A stretch of DNA of 16,786 nucleotides, from positions 1 through 16,786 of the forward strand of contig JASEGN010000014.1 of assembly GCA_030018055.1 (NCBI GenBank), given 5' to 3'. Of the stretch, positions 8,252-14,911 are shown one piece after another (position 1 is the first letter of the stretch; every line of letters starts with the position of its first letter). The stretch is from Candidatus Aenigmatarchaeota archaeon. Its GTDB lineage: Archaea > Aenigmatarchaeota > Aenigmatarchaeia > CG10238-14 > SCSR01. Made by a program: the position numbers and the translations under genes. Below the pieces are notes generated by a model, which was not told where the DNA came from, searched no databases, and saw only the letters and a list, made by a program, of their open reading frames with translations.

Positions 8252-8266
8252 CTTTATAGGTTGAAG
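8252..8266 (+). other. Predicted non-canonical intron upstream of the anticodon (14-15 nt)
   Basis: CAACC (8245-8249) pairs with GGTTG (8259-8263), with bulge GAC (8250-8252) on one strand and AAG (8264-8266) on the other. The strict cutting rule removes 8252-8265, giving a six-pair anticodon stem when combined with the next intron; removing 8252-8266 gives a standard five-pair stem. Without removal the loop would show UUA or UAU instead of GUA and could not form a normal anticodon arm. Confidence 0.6.
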
Positions 8267-8272
8267 CTGTAG

Positions 8273-8304
8273 GCGAGTACATTGGTGCTTGCTGGTAGCC
8301 CTTG
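8273..8304 (+). other. Predicted canonical 37/38 tRNA intron (31-32 nt)
   Basis: The insert follows G37 of the GUA anticodon loop, the standard archaeal and eukaryotic intron position. CGAG (8274-8277) can pair with CTCG (8305-8308), with bulges AGG (8271-8273) and TTG (8302-8304); cutting after the second bulge base removes 8273-8303. Removing one more base gives loop CTGTAGC and a five-pair stem. The end is therefore uncertain by one base. Confidence 0.65.
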
Positions 8305-8310
8305 CTCGGT

Positions 8311-8339
8311 CAACACCGGAAGATTAAAATCTGGTGAAT
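8311..8339 (+). other. Predicted variable-region tRNA insert (19-29 nt removed)
   Basis: Between anticodon stem and T stem lie 34 nt where archaeal tRNA-Tyr has about 5. CACC (8314-8317) pairs with GGTG (8333-8336), bulges GGA (8318-8320) and AAT (8337-8339) flank it, and AGAT/ATCT closes on a TAAA loop: a near-textbook bulge-helix-bulge core. Strict cutting removes 8320-8338 and leaves a 15-nt variable region, whereas a normal 5-nt loop (GGGTT) needs all 29 nt removed. The boundaries are unresolved. Confidence 0.5.
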
Positions 8340-8369
8340 GGGTTGGGAGTTCAAGTCTCTCGGCGGGGA

Positions 8370-8552
8370 TTATTTCTTTTGATTTATAATTAGTTGAACA
8401 TTCATAATAGAAGCATTAGCGCTGCCTTTGAGTTATTTGTAAGATCTAGATATTTTATTTAATTCTGCAGTGAGAGAAAACAGAAACAATTAGAAAAATG
8501 TGTTAAGAAACTATGAAAGGAACATTCTTTCTTAATTTACACCAGGTTTGAT
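8370..8552. other. Intergenic region without recognised gene
   Basis: A T-rich tract (TTATTTCTTTT) directly after the tRNA probably ends its transcript. The rest, up to the stop of the 45-aa gene, shows no open frame of note, no clear hairpin and no repeat beyond two copies of GAACATTC (around 8397 and 8520). Confidence 0.5.
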
Positions 8553-8690
8553 TTATACAAATTGTTCTCCAGAGCTATTTACAAAAGGACAATTTTTCTT
8601 AAATCTACATCCATCAAAATCACATGGATATTTACTACTTATATATCGCCCAAGAATTGGGCATATATTTAAACTTTCTTTGTCTTCCAT
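8553..8690 (-). CDS. 45-aa four-cysteine protein
   Basis: A short frame from ATG at 8690 encodes 45 residues opening MEDKESLNICPILGRYISSK, with PCDFDGCRFKKNCPF in the second half. C10, C23, C28 and C34 could bind one zinc ion or an Fe-S cluster. The ATG is preceded by GGAGAG about five bases upstream, a strong Shine-Dalgarno sequence that supports the start and is uncommon among genes here. The Cys-rich composition in a very AT-rich spacer argues against chance. No family is recognised. It lies alone between the tRNA and the 9011-10385 operon. Confidence 0.65.
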   Translation of the reverse strand: MEDKESLNICPILGRYISSKYPCDFDGCRFKKNCPFVNSSGEQFV

Positions 8691-9010
8691 TATCTCTCCA
8701 TTTATTTTCAATGAGTCTTAAGAAAGGTTCAATTGAAGAAATATAAAGGATTTTTAAAAAGAAATTAATAGCTACATGAAATTTCACAAAAAAATAAGAA
8801 TATATTTATAAGCTTTTTTATTAATAATTTTATAATAATTTAGATTTTTTTATAACATTTAAAATTTTTGTAACCCTATGTTTTTTAGCTTCTATTGATG
8901 CGAGTCTCGAAATATGCTAGCTCACATAAATATTAATTAGAAGTTATTGAAAAAGCGATACACATATCATTTTAGCCGTACTTTCCATACATGGAACTAA
9001 CTAACAAAAA
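8691..9010. other. Very AT-rich intergenic region
   Basis: These 320 bases contain no frame longer than about a dozen codons with a start. The segment 8790-8870 is almost pure A/T with runs such as TATTTATAAG and TTTTATAATAATTT, and could contain promoters or a terminator for the leftward operon ending at 9011. No tRNA, repeat array or convincing structured RNA is visible. Confidence 0.5.
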
Positions 9011-9334
9011 CTAAGCTAGACCTAAAAGCTTTTTTATACACTCTATTTCCCAACGGCAATGCCAACCAAAGTAAAGAAATACAAGAATTACTACAATCAA
9101 AATTATAAGGAGAATTCTTTTCCATATCCTCTTTTTTCTCATCGATATTAGAGCTGCTTTTGCTTCCTCTGCCTTTTTTTCTTCTTCAGCAATCCTACGC
9201 TCAACTTCAAGCCTTTCCTTCAAAAGCTCTTTTTCAACAAGCTCTCTCTGCTGCTTTCTCAACCTTTCAAAATAACTTCTTTCCTCCCCAGTCGGTGCAT
9301 ATTCCCTTTTTTCCTCCTCCTTCTTTTTTGCCAT
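9011..9334 (-). CDS. Tail-anchored coiled-coil membrane protein
   Basis: This 107-aa protein has a highly charged Lys/Glu/Arg-rich segment (1-70, including LRKQQRELVEKELLKERLE and RRIAEEEKKAEEAKA), almost certainly a long helix or coiled coil. One membrane helix follows (about 73-90, ILLIILIVVILVFLYF), then a short tail WHCRWEIECIKKLLGLA. Basic residues before the helix place the coiled coil in the cytoplasm. C93 and C99 lie just beyond the membrane and could form a disulfide. It ends the leftward operon, 28 nt after the 164-aa gene. No enzymatic motif is present; a role as membrane tether for the co-transcribed proteins is inference. Confidence 0.75.
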   Translation of the reverse strand: MAKKKEEEKREYAPTGEERSYFERLRKQQRELVEKELLKERLEVERRIAEEEKKAEEAKAALISMRKKRIWKRILLIILIVVILVFLYFGWHCRWEIECIKKLLGLA

Positions 9335-9362
9335 TCAATCTACAATTAAATTTAGATTATAT

Positions 9363-9857
9363 TTAAATCAGTTTTCTTATTTCAGCCGCTAACCTTTCTA
9401 CCAATTCTGTGCAAGCAGTTAAATACCTTTCTCTTTCACGAGCATAAGTTGAAAAGTGGTGAGCTCTAAGTAAGAGTCTATAAAACCAACTCTGTTGAAA
9501 AACTCCTTTCAATCCATATCGCGTTCTAAGCCTCGCAGCAATGTCTATTAGTAACCTGTGGCTTTCCTTCGGATCTTCTGGTTGTTCTCCATTGAAGGTA
9601 ATTTCAACCTGCATGGTTGTCTTAGGGTCAAAAGTTTTTATTGCATAGTTCCTCACCATAAATCTCACTGGAGCAGTCCAAATATCCCATCTAAAATCAC
9701 TTTCCCACATATCCGTCTTTTTAATCCCTAAAACCCTTTGCACAACATCTAGAACTTTTGGGATAAATCCAAAAGGATCAGGTCCTCTACGTTCTATCCT
9801 TATTCTTGGGGCTCCTCTCAGGCAATCATCATCTATTCTCCAGGTTGCCCATGTCAA
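9363..9857 (-). CDS. Unknown protein, paralogue of the upstream 173-aa protein
   Basis: This 164-aa soluble protein has no signal peptide or membrane helix. It aligns with the preceding gene product: CLRGAPRIRIERRGPDP against CLRVPSLIFTYKGPNP, SDFRWD against REFSWD, FDPKTTMQVEITFNGE against FDPNCYMEGVININGL, and SWFYRLLLRAHHFSTYARER against SVFYNIYRRVFHRVHQKER. The pattern is a mixed beta-rich front and helical back ending in a helix rich in Leu, Arg and Glu. I recognise no family. The gap to the upstream gene is 6 nt, so they are co-transcribed and may form a heterodimer. Confidence 0.75.
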   Translation of the reverse strand: MTWATWRIDDDCLRGAPRIRIERRGPDPFGFIPKVLDVVQRVLGIKKTDMWESDFRWDIWTAPVRFMVRNYAIKTFDPKTTMQVEITFNGEQPEDPKESHRLLIDIAARLRTRYGLKGVFQQSWFYRLLLRAHHFSTYARERERYLTACTELVERLAAEIRKLI

Positions 9858-9863
9858 TTTAAA

Positions 9864-10385
9864 TCATCCTGCTGCTAAAATATTTAAATAACTTCTTAAC
9901 TCATCACAAAAGGTATTCACAAGCTCTAAGCACATTCGTTTATAGCCTGCTCTTTCTTTCTGATGAACTCTATGAAATACTCTCCTATAAATATTGTAAA
10001 ATACGCTTCTTTCCCAAAGGGTTTCCTGCGGATATTCAATCCTAAATTTTGCTTCAACCTCTACTGTAGCTTCACCTTCCTTTCCAAATTCTTTGCTTGG
10101 TTTTGTTAGACCATTTATATTAATTACACCCTCCATGTAGCAGTTTGGATCAAAGTCTTTTACAAAGTTTAAAGTCATTTTAAATTTTTCCTCAGCAGTA
10201 CTTCTATCCCAGCTAAATTCTCTCTCCTCGATATCGCCTTCATCCACTTTAAAAACTGTTGGTATGAGTTTTTTTACTTCTTTGTAGATATTTTGAGGGT
10301 TTGGTCCTTTGTATGTGAAAATTAATGATGGTACCCTTAAACACGGCTCTTCAACTACAAGCTTTCTTCTTGCTGCAATCGGCAT
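9864..10385 (-). CDS. Unknown protein, first gene of leftward operon
   Basis: This 173-aa protein is the paralogue of the next gene. Its opening MPIAARRKLVVEEPCLRV precedes the shared core: K-G-P-N-P, a helix, E-F-S-W-D at about 57-61, F-D-P-N at about 79-82, and the helical end with FYNIYRRVFHRVHQKER at about 128-144. Both paralogues keep the Cys-Leu-Arg, Trp-Asp and Phe-Asp-Pro positions, which mark the family's structural or binding core. No known domain is recognised. It is transcribed divergently from the 600-aa gene across a short AT-rich spacer. Real gene; function unknown. Confidence 0.75.
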   Translation of the reverse strand: MPIAARRKLVVEEPCLRVPSLIFTYKGPNPQNIYKEVKKLIPTVFKVDEGDIEEREFSWDRSTAEEKFKMTLNFVKDFDPNCYMEGVININGLTKPSKEFGKEGEATVEVEAKFRIEYPQETLWERSVFYNIYRRVFHRVHQKERAGYKRMCLELVNTFCDELRSYLNILAAG

Positions 10386-10436
10386 ATTTATTTATTGGGA
10401 AGCAAAGATATTAATTTGATTTACAAAATTTATAAT
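10386..10436. promoter_or_regulatory. Shared divergent promoter with a central TATA-like element
   Basis: The 51-bp spacer between two divergent start codons has ATTAAT (10410-10415), a perfect palindrome within GATATTAATTTG. It lies about 25 nt from the rightward ATG at 10437 and about 27 nt from the leftward ATG at 10385. One near-symmetric TATA-like box could thus serve both operons with leaderless or near-leaderless messages. AAATTTATAAT closer to the rightward start is too near to be its TATA box if transcription begins at the ATG. Confidence 0.45.
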
Positions 10437-12239
10437 ATGCCAATTACCTATCCATTATCACCAACTATACTGGAAATGTTTATACCGAAAAGATTAGTAC
10501 TACATTTTGGGGAAGGATTAAATTGCCCACCACCTGAAGCAGATATCTACTGCGGTTTTGATGCTAGAACTGGTACCGCTACTTTAGGATACTACAAAAC
10601 AATTGCCATGTTTGGAAGGCTTGGATTTGAAGCTATCAAGATAGAGGAAAGCATTGCAGTTTCTCCTGTTTTTCGAGAGTATTATGAGCTAACTGTAAGG
10701 CAGAAGGATCATATGGAAGCAGAATTAAAAACGCACTTAGCAAGTATAGCTACCGCGATTTCTGACCTTGAGCTGGTAAAGCATGATTTGAGAAGATATA
10801 GGGAATTCATGGATTATTATGCGATGATAGATGAAGGAGAAAAACTGATTAAAAAAGGTAAGGTAGAGGAAGGGAAAGAATTGATATTAAAAGGTCAACA
10901 ATCCCTAAAAGCAGTTTTTATTGACCTTGTGGATGTTCATACAGGCGAAGGCATAGCTATAAAGTTAATTGCCCCAAGATGGCCAACAATTATAGCAGAT
11001 TTCATGAGGTTAGAGGATGAAGATGTTCTACCGGAAAAAATAAAGGAGAAGTATAAGGTTCCTGAGGCTGAAGCTATTATACTTGCAACAAAAAACAAAA
11101 TATACCTGGAGTGGAGGGATAGATTATTTAAGGTAACTGTTGAAGAGAGATTTGGAAGATTAGTTGAATTGGTGGAAATGAGAAAGAAATCGATCGAAGA
11201 ATATAAAGATATGGTTAGACCATTAGTGAGAAGATATAAAATGTTAACAGATGCTCTAGAAAAACCACCAGGAAAATTAATAGAAAGGTGGACCTGGAGA
11301 CCAGATGCACAGAGAGTTTCTTTGGATAGTGTAAGAATTTGGGCTTGGAAACCATTTGCTCCGACTGAAAAGTATAGGGTTACTGTTGAAAGTCTTCGAG
11401 CCATCAGACCATGTGGAGTAGCTCCACCAATTGATATCGGAACTGGCTTTTGGCCTGAAGAAATAGAGGAAATTAAAAGAGAACTCAGAGAAAAAAGAAG
11501 CTTAAGTTATGCTGAGGAACTGTTGTTAAGAGATAATCTTATGGATGCACTACCAGCTGAACCATCTATAGACCCTGTAGTTAGAAGGTACATTGAAGAT
11601 ATAGAAAAATTTTATGGTGTTAAGATTACTCCCATGGATTTATTTAACGCTAGACAAAAACTTGTTGATAAATTTAAAGAGGCTATAAAGGGGCATGGTC
11701 CTCAGCTTTGGTATTTTTCACCGTATTTTATTTTTTTCGAAATACCTGTTGATAGATTCCATTCTATATTACCAGCAGCACCAATTGAGACTGGGATGGA
11801 GAGCTTGTATGTTGATAGATTTACAGCTGCTACCCAAACTCAAAACATGATAATTCTTCATTATCTTGAATTAATAGCTAGAGAAAAGCAGGTTGAAAAT
11901 TTTTTAAGACAGATGTTAGGTGAGCTAGGAGTTACCGGCGAAAGTATAGAAGATCTTAAAAAAAAGCTTGTATTTAGAGTTGAGGAAATTAAGCCAAAGA
12001 AAGAGGTAAATGTTAAAAAGCCAAGATACACTCTGCTTGAGAGGATAATAAAACCATTTCATGATTTTTTCTGGTGGTTTGGAATCGAAATTCCAATGTT
12101 AGCCATAGGAAAGTATGAGTTTAGTTTAGCCCATAGAATAACGAAGTTCTACCAACCTCAAGTAGCTGCTGCACACGAAGATATAAAAAATATATTTAAG
12201 TACAGGTTTAAAGTACCTGGTGCAGTCATGCCGATTTAG
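10437..12239 (+). CDS. Large protein of unknown function (600 aa)
   Basis: ATG at 10437 gives 600 residues; TTG at 10395 would add 14 but conflicts with the likely promoter. I recognise no family. A conserved-looking N-terminal part (1-80) contains FGEGLNCPPPEADIYCGFDA, with C30 and C39, and a glycine-rich TGTATLGYYKT. Residues about 85-160 and 240-270 are charged helices, probably coiled coil. The middle (about 282-340) is rich in Trp and Pro (ERWTWRPDAQRVSLDSVRIW, then RPCGVAPPIDIGTGFWPEE). The C-terminal part has hydrophobic aromatic stretches (PQLWYFSPYFIFFEIP at about 422-437; FHDFFWWFGIEIPMLAIG at 541-558) but no clear membrane helix. Its TAG directly abuts the next ATG, so the two products are probably made together. 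Confidence 0.8.
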   Translation: MPITYPLSPTILEMFIPKRLVLHFGEGLNCPPPEADIYCGFDARTGTATLGYYKTIAMFGRLGFEAIKIEESIAVSPVFREYYELTVRQKDHMEAELKTHLASIATAISDLELVKHDLRRYREFMDYYAMIDEGEKLIKKGKVEEGKELILKGQQSLKAVFIDLVDVHTGEGIAIKLIAPRWPTIIADFMRLEDEDVLPEKIKEKYKVPEAEAIILATKNKIYLEWRDRLFKVTVEERFGRLVELVEMRKKSIEEYKDMVRPLVRRYKMLTDALEKPPGKLIERWTWRPDAQRVSLDSVRIWAWKPFAPTEKYRVTVESLRAIRPCGVAPPIDIGTGFWPEEIEEIKRELREKRSLSYAEELLLRDNLMDALPAEPSIDPVVRRYIEDIEKFYGVKITPMDLFNARQKLVDKFKEAIKGHGPQLWYFSPYFIFFEIPVDRFHSILPAAPIETGMESLYVDRFTAATQTQNMIILHYLELIAREKQVENFLRQMLGELGVTGESIEDLKKKLVFRVEEIKPKKEVNVKKPRYTLLERIIKPFHDFFWWFGIEIPMLAIGKYEFSLAHRITKFYQPQVAAAHEDIKNIFKYRFKVPGAVMPI

Positions 12240-13934
12240 ATGGTATACGTAGTTGGAGTTTCAAGTGGAGCATTTCGTGTTGCTGAAGCAAGAGAAAAAC
12301 CAGAGCTAATTGGACTTTTTAAAAAAGCTCAGAGTTCAATATACAAGGGTGTGCAGTTTATTCAATTAGATTTAGAGTCTATTTCCGAATTTGAAGAGCC
12401 TAATCTTAAAGAAAAGCTGGAAAGGGATATAAAAGAAAAGCTGGGAGTTAGTTATGGTATCCATAGTGAGACAAGAGCTTTTGGAATTGAAGTTGCAGAA
12501 CTAGATTCAGCTATAGAAACAGATTATAAATTCGGGCATGAAAGATTAGGAAGCATATTGGAAAAATCTGGGGATTTGGGTTCCAAGTATGTTTTGATTC
12601 ACTCTTCAGAATCCGAACCCTTTCTCTTTTTAGAAAGACATTTGCAACCTTGCGCTTTAGTTGATTTTTGGGGTAGACCATTCACGAAATTCTTAGAAGA
12701 AAATGGATGGCTTCTGGATTGGATGTTTGAAAAAGGAAAGTTCATGTGGGTAGAGATAATAGGGATCACTTTAGATGAATATCTAAAAAGAGAAGTAGAA
12801 GAGTTTGTAGCAATTGAGTTAGAGAGGTGGAGAAGGGAATATATAACAATAAGAGCAAGGGAACCTACAGAAGAAGAAATCAATAGATACAGGGAAGAGA
12901 TGGGAAAAATTGCTGAGGAGAGGGTGAGGATGAGACTAAGAAGACATTTTTTAGATTTTGTTGTTTCTCGTTCACTCCATTATGGACCAGAAAGATTTGC
13001 TTACTATCATGTGGCAAAATGGATGGAAAAAAATAAAGATCCTCTCTGGACTAAGATGATTGACGCAACAATAAATTTCTTTGCTGAAAGAGATGGTAAA
13101 AAAAGAGAGGAATGGCTGAGCGAACAAAGGATAAAAGAGCTTACAATAGATGATGAAAATTTTAGAAAATTAAGCTACTTGTGGGTCCCGTCTGTATCAG
13201 CAAAGTATATTTGGGGACATTTAATGCAAGACAAAAATCCAGAAAAACTATATCCCGATTTCAAACCTATACTTAAAAAATATAATCTGCCACTACTTCT
13301 AGAAACTCCCATGGCTCATCCTGGCGTAGAAGAATGGCTTCGGTTACCGAACCCAGTCCAATTTTATTACCTAATGAAAGAAGTTGGACCAGAGTACTTA
13401 CAAATAGCTTTAGACCTAGAGCATATGTTAAGCATAAGGTTAGCACCTGAGCTTGTTATAAAACATCTGCCAGAAGATGCTGGGAAATATATCAAAGTTA
13501 TTCATGCTGGTTGGCCTGCAACAATTGCACCAGCTCATCTTCCAATATTACTAGGCTCAGAACAACAAGTTTACCTTTATAAGATGTACTATCTGCTAAG
13601 GGAGAAAGGGTTTGGGCTAGACCCTAGTATCGACCATTACATTGTTTTTGAAAGAGGCGCACCAGAGACTTTTATAGAATCTATAGATTCACTCAGGAAA
13701 ATTGTTAAATTCTTAGAAAAGGGTACTAAGCCAGAGGATTTGCCATTAGAATTTTATGGTATAGCTCCTAAGGAGGTTGCTGCTGTAGAAAGGCAGTTAG
13801 TTTCCATAAGAGAATATGCTTATGAGCCATTAAAGGGGCTAATAACTGTACCAGAGGCAGAACATACTTTTCTAGGTAGGGCTGCTGTTGAAAAGGGAAA
13901 AGCAGAGGAGTGGAAGAAGGAAAAATACAAGTAA
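12240..13934 (+). CDS. Endonuclease IV/xylose-isomerase-like TIM barrel with large insertion
   Basis: This 564-aa protein carries the metal-binding pattern of the AP-endonuclease-2/sugar-isomerase barrel (PF01261 superfamily): H75 in YGIHSE, H121 in VLIHSSES, E355 in LLLETP, D392-x-x-H395 in LDLEH, H422 in VIHAG, D465-H466 in SIDHYIVFE and E471. The order matches the ligands of endonuclease IV. Family members are 250-300 aa. Here about 200 helical, charged residues (about 135-345, including RMRLRRHFLDFVVSRSLHYG) are inserted between the fourth and fifth strands, and about 90 residues follow the barrel. Activity could be a DNA 5'-AP endonuclease or a sugar isomerase/epimerase; the sequence does not decide. 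The gene starts immediately after the 600-aa gene's stop. Confidence 0.75.
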   Translation: MVYVVGVSSGAFRVAEAREKPELIGLFKKAQSSIYKGVQFIQLDLESISEFEEPNLKEKLERDIKEKLGVSYGIHSETRAFGIEVAELDSAIETDYKFGHERLGSILEKSGDLGSKYVLIHSSESEPFLFLERHLQPCALVDFWGRPFTKFLEENGWLLDWMFEKGKFMWVEIIGITLDEYLKREVEEFVAIELERWRREYITIRAREPTEEEINRYREEMGKIAEERVRMRLRRHFLDFVVSRSLHYGPERFAYYHVAKWMEKNKDPLWTKMIDATINFFAERDGKKREEWLSEQRIKELTIDDENFRKLSYLWVPSVSAKYIWGHLMQDKNPEKLYPDFKPILKKYNLPLLLETPMAHPGVEEWLRLPNPVQFYYLMKEVGPEYLQIALDLEHMLSIRLAPELVIKHLPEDAGKYIKVIHAGWPATIAPAHLPILLGSEQQVYLYKMYYLLREKGFGLDPSIDHYIVFERGAPETFIESIDSLRKIVKFLEKGTKPEDLPLEFYGIAPKEVAAVERQLVSIREYAYEPLKGLITVPEAEHTFLGRAAVEKGKAEEWKKEKYK

Positions 13935-13955
13935 CCTAAAGCTTTATAAACAATA

Positions 13956-13976
13956 AATCACTACTTTTAAGTGATT
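13956..13976. terminator. Short stem-loop after the TIM-barrel gene
   Basis: AATCACT (13956-13962) and AGTGATT (13970-13976) form a perfect seven-pair stem with loop ACTTTTA. It lies 22 nt past the stop at 13934 and about 70 nt before the next gene. It could stabilise the 3' end of the upstream message or sit in the leader of the next, since TTTATAAA at about 13943-13950 is a possible promoter box for the nucleotidyltransferase pair. Archaeal terminators do not need hairpins, so the role is uncertain. Confidence 0.35.
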
Positions 13977-14046
13977 ATTAATAAAAATTGAAGAATGAAT
14001 TAATAGAAAGTTAATTTAGTTAGGTAATCTAAAATAAGCGATAGAT

Positions 14047-14907
14047 ATGGTCATTGAAAAGCTTGAAGCTGAGTTGGAAGATATAAAATTGGCAAAAGAA
14101 AGAAAATATGAAGAAAAGGAAGAACCACCTAGAGAAACTTATGAGAAAGTTATCAGATTTGTCCAAGAAGCTAAGAGGAGGTATGGAGATTTAATAAAAT
14201 CTGTGGTGATATTTGGCTCTGCTGTAAGAGGAGCTATTAAGCCTGGTAGTGATATTGATGTTTGGGTAATTTTGGATGATACAGCAACGAAATCTTCTGA
14301 AGATCTAAAAAATGTAACTACAAGCTTACATCTTCTAGCAGAGGAATTAAAAGAACTACACATCCAAACAACAGCTTTAACAGAATTCTGGGAGTGGTTC
14401 AAGATTGGCTCACCAGAACTAATTAATTTTTTAAGATATGGTCTACCAATTTACGATACTGGCTTCATTAAGCCTGTGCAAAGGATGTTACAACTTGGGC
14501 TAATGCCACCTAGCGAGGAAGCAATTAAACTAAAGGCAAGGAGTGCGGAAGTTAAATTTAGAAAGATTCAGCTTGATATAAAATCTATGATCTTTGAGCT
14601 AAGGTATATTGCTACTGATATAATTCAATCTGTAGTTATGTATTATTACAAACAACAACCAGATGCTAAGGCCATACCAGAGTTTTTGGAAAAGCTTGTT
14701 AGCGAGAAAAAGTTAGAAAAGAAGTATATAACTAAATTTAAGGAATTGGACAAACTCTGGAAAGATATTGATCACAAAATAATAAAGGAAGCTACGGTGG
14801 AGCATTTGAAGAGAGCACAAGAACTAGCGAAAGAAATTATAGATAGATTTAAAAAACTTCTGCCAAAAGAAATAAGGGAAGAGTTCCCTGAAAGCTCAGA
14901 GTGGTAA
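14047..14907 (+). CDS. MNT-type nucleotidyltransferase with helical C-terminal domain
   Basis: This 286-aa protein has the minimal nucleotidyltransferase motif GSAVRGAIKPGSDIDVWV (57-74) of the DNA polymerase beta superfamily, with metal-binding D69 and D71. The strand that usually supplies the third carboxylate reads HIQTTALTE, with Gln/Thr there; the nearest acid is E113. The following block, EFWEWF and SPELINFLRYGLPIYDTGF (about 122-140), is shared with the next gene and marks an archaeal family. Residues about 160-275 form a helical bundle reminiscent of HEPN/KNTase-C partner domains. About 35 charged residues precede the catalytic domain. Start choice is weakly supported: there is no Shine-Dalgarno sequence and a possible leader of up to about 75 nt. 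The target molecule is unknown. Confidence 0.85.
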   Translation: MVIEKLEAELEDIKLAKERKYEEKEEPPRETYEKVIRFVQEAKRRYGDLIKSVVIFGSAVRGAIKPGSDIDVWVILDDTATKSSEDLKNVTTSLHLLAEELKELHIQTTALTEFWEWFKIGSPELINFLRYGLPIYDTGFIKPVQRMLQLGLMPPSEEAIKLKARSAEVKFRKIQLDIKSMIFELRYIATDIIQSVVMYYYKQQPDAKAIPEFLEKLVSEKKLEKKYITKFKELDKLWKDIDHKIIKEATVEHLKRAQELAKEIIDRFKKLLPKEIREEFPESSEW

Positions 14908-14911
14908 TAAG

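Larger units (their letters stand above)
8202..8369 (+). tRNA. tRNA-Tyr(GUA) interrupted at about four sites
   Basis: The ends form an acceptor stem CCCCGCC (8202-8208) with GGCGGGG (8362-8368), discriminator A8369 and no encoded CCA. U8 and A9 are followed by D-stem GCTC (8211-8214) with GAGC (8242-8245). Anticodon stem ACCGA (8247-8251) pairs with TCGGT (8306-8310), and the loop carries CT-GTA-G (8267-8272), so the anticodon is GUA. T-arm is GGGAG-TTCAAGT-CTCTC (8345-8361). C1-G72 with A73 is the archaeal tRNA-Tyr identity set. The gene is 168 nt against a rebuilt mature length of about 73 nt. The excess lies in the D loop (about 20 nt), the anticodon loop before the anticodon (14-15 nt), the canonical 37/38 site (31-32 nt) and the variable region (19-29 nt). 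Each can be folded at least partly as a bulge-helix-bulge motif. T-rich sequence follows. Confidence 0.85.

Noticed and set aside
8251..8259. Anticodon UAU (Ile) or UUA in the loop following the anticodon stem's 5' strand
   Set aside because: The following bases do not complete a five-pair stem with ACCGA or CCGAC, whereas removing 14-15 nt gives loop CTGTAG and an exact TCGGT partner. C1-G72 and A73 also fit Tyr.
8895..8945. Possible box C/D guide RNA around TGATGCGAG
   Set aside because: Only a partial C box is seen; no D box CTGA or internal C'/D' pair lies at proper spacing.
10395..10436. TTG start at 10395 extending the 600-aa protein by 14 residues
   Set aside because: The extension would overlie the likely shared promoter, and the ATG at 10437 sits at the right distance from the TATA-like box.
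10937..11404. Leftward open frame of 155 codons
   Set aside because: It is antisense to the 600-aa gene and has no start signals or recognisable motifs; composition is that of a reverse-strand shadow.
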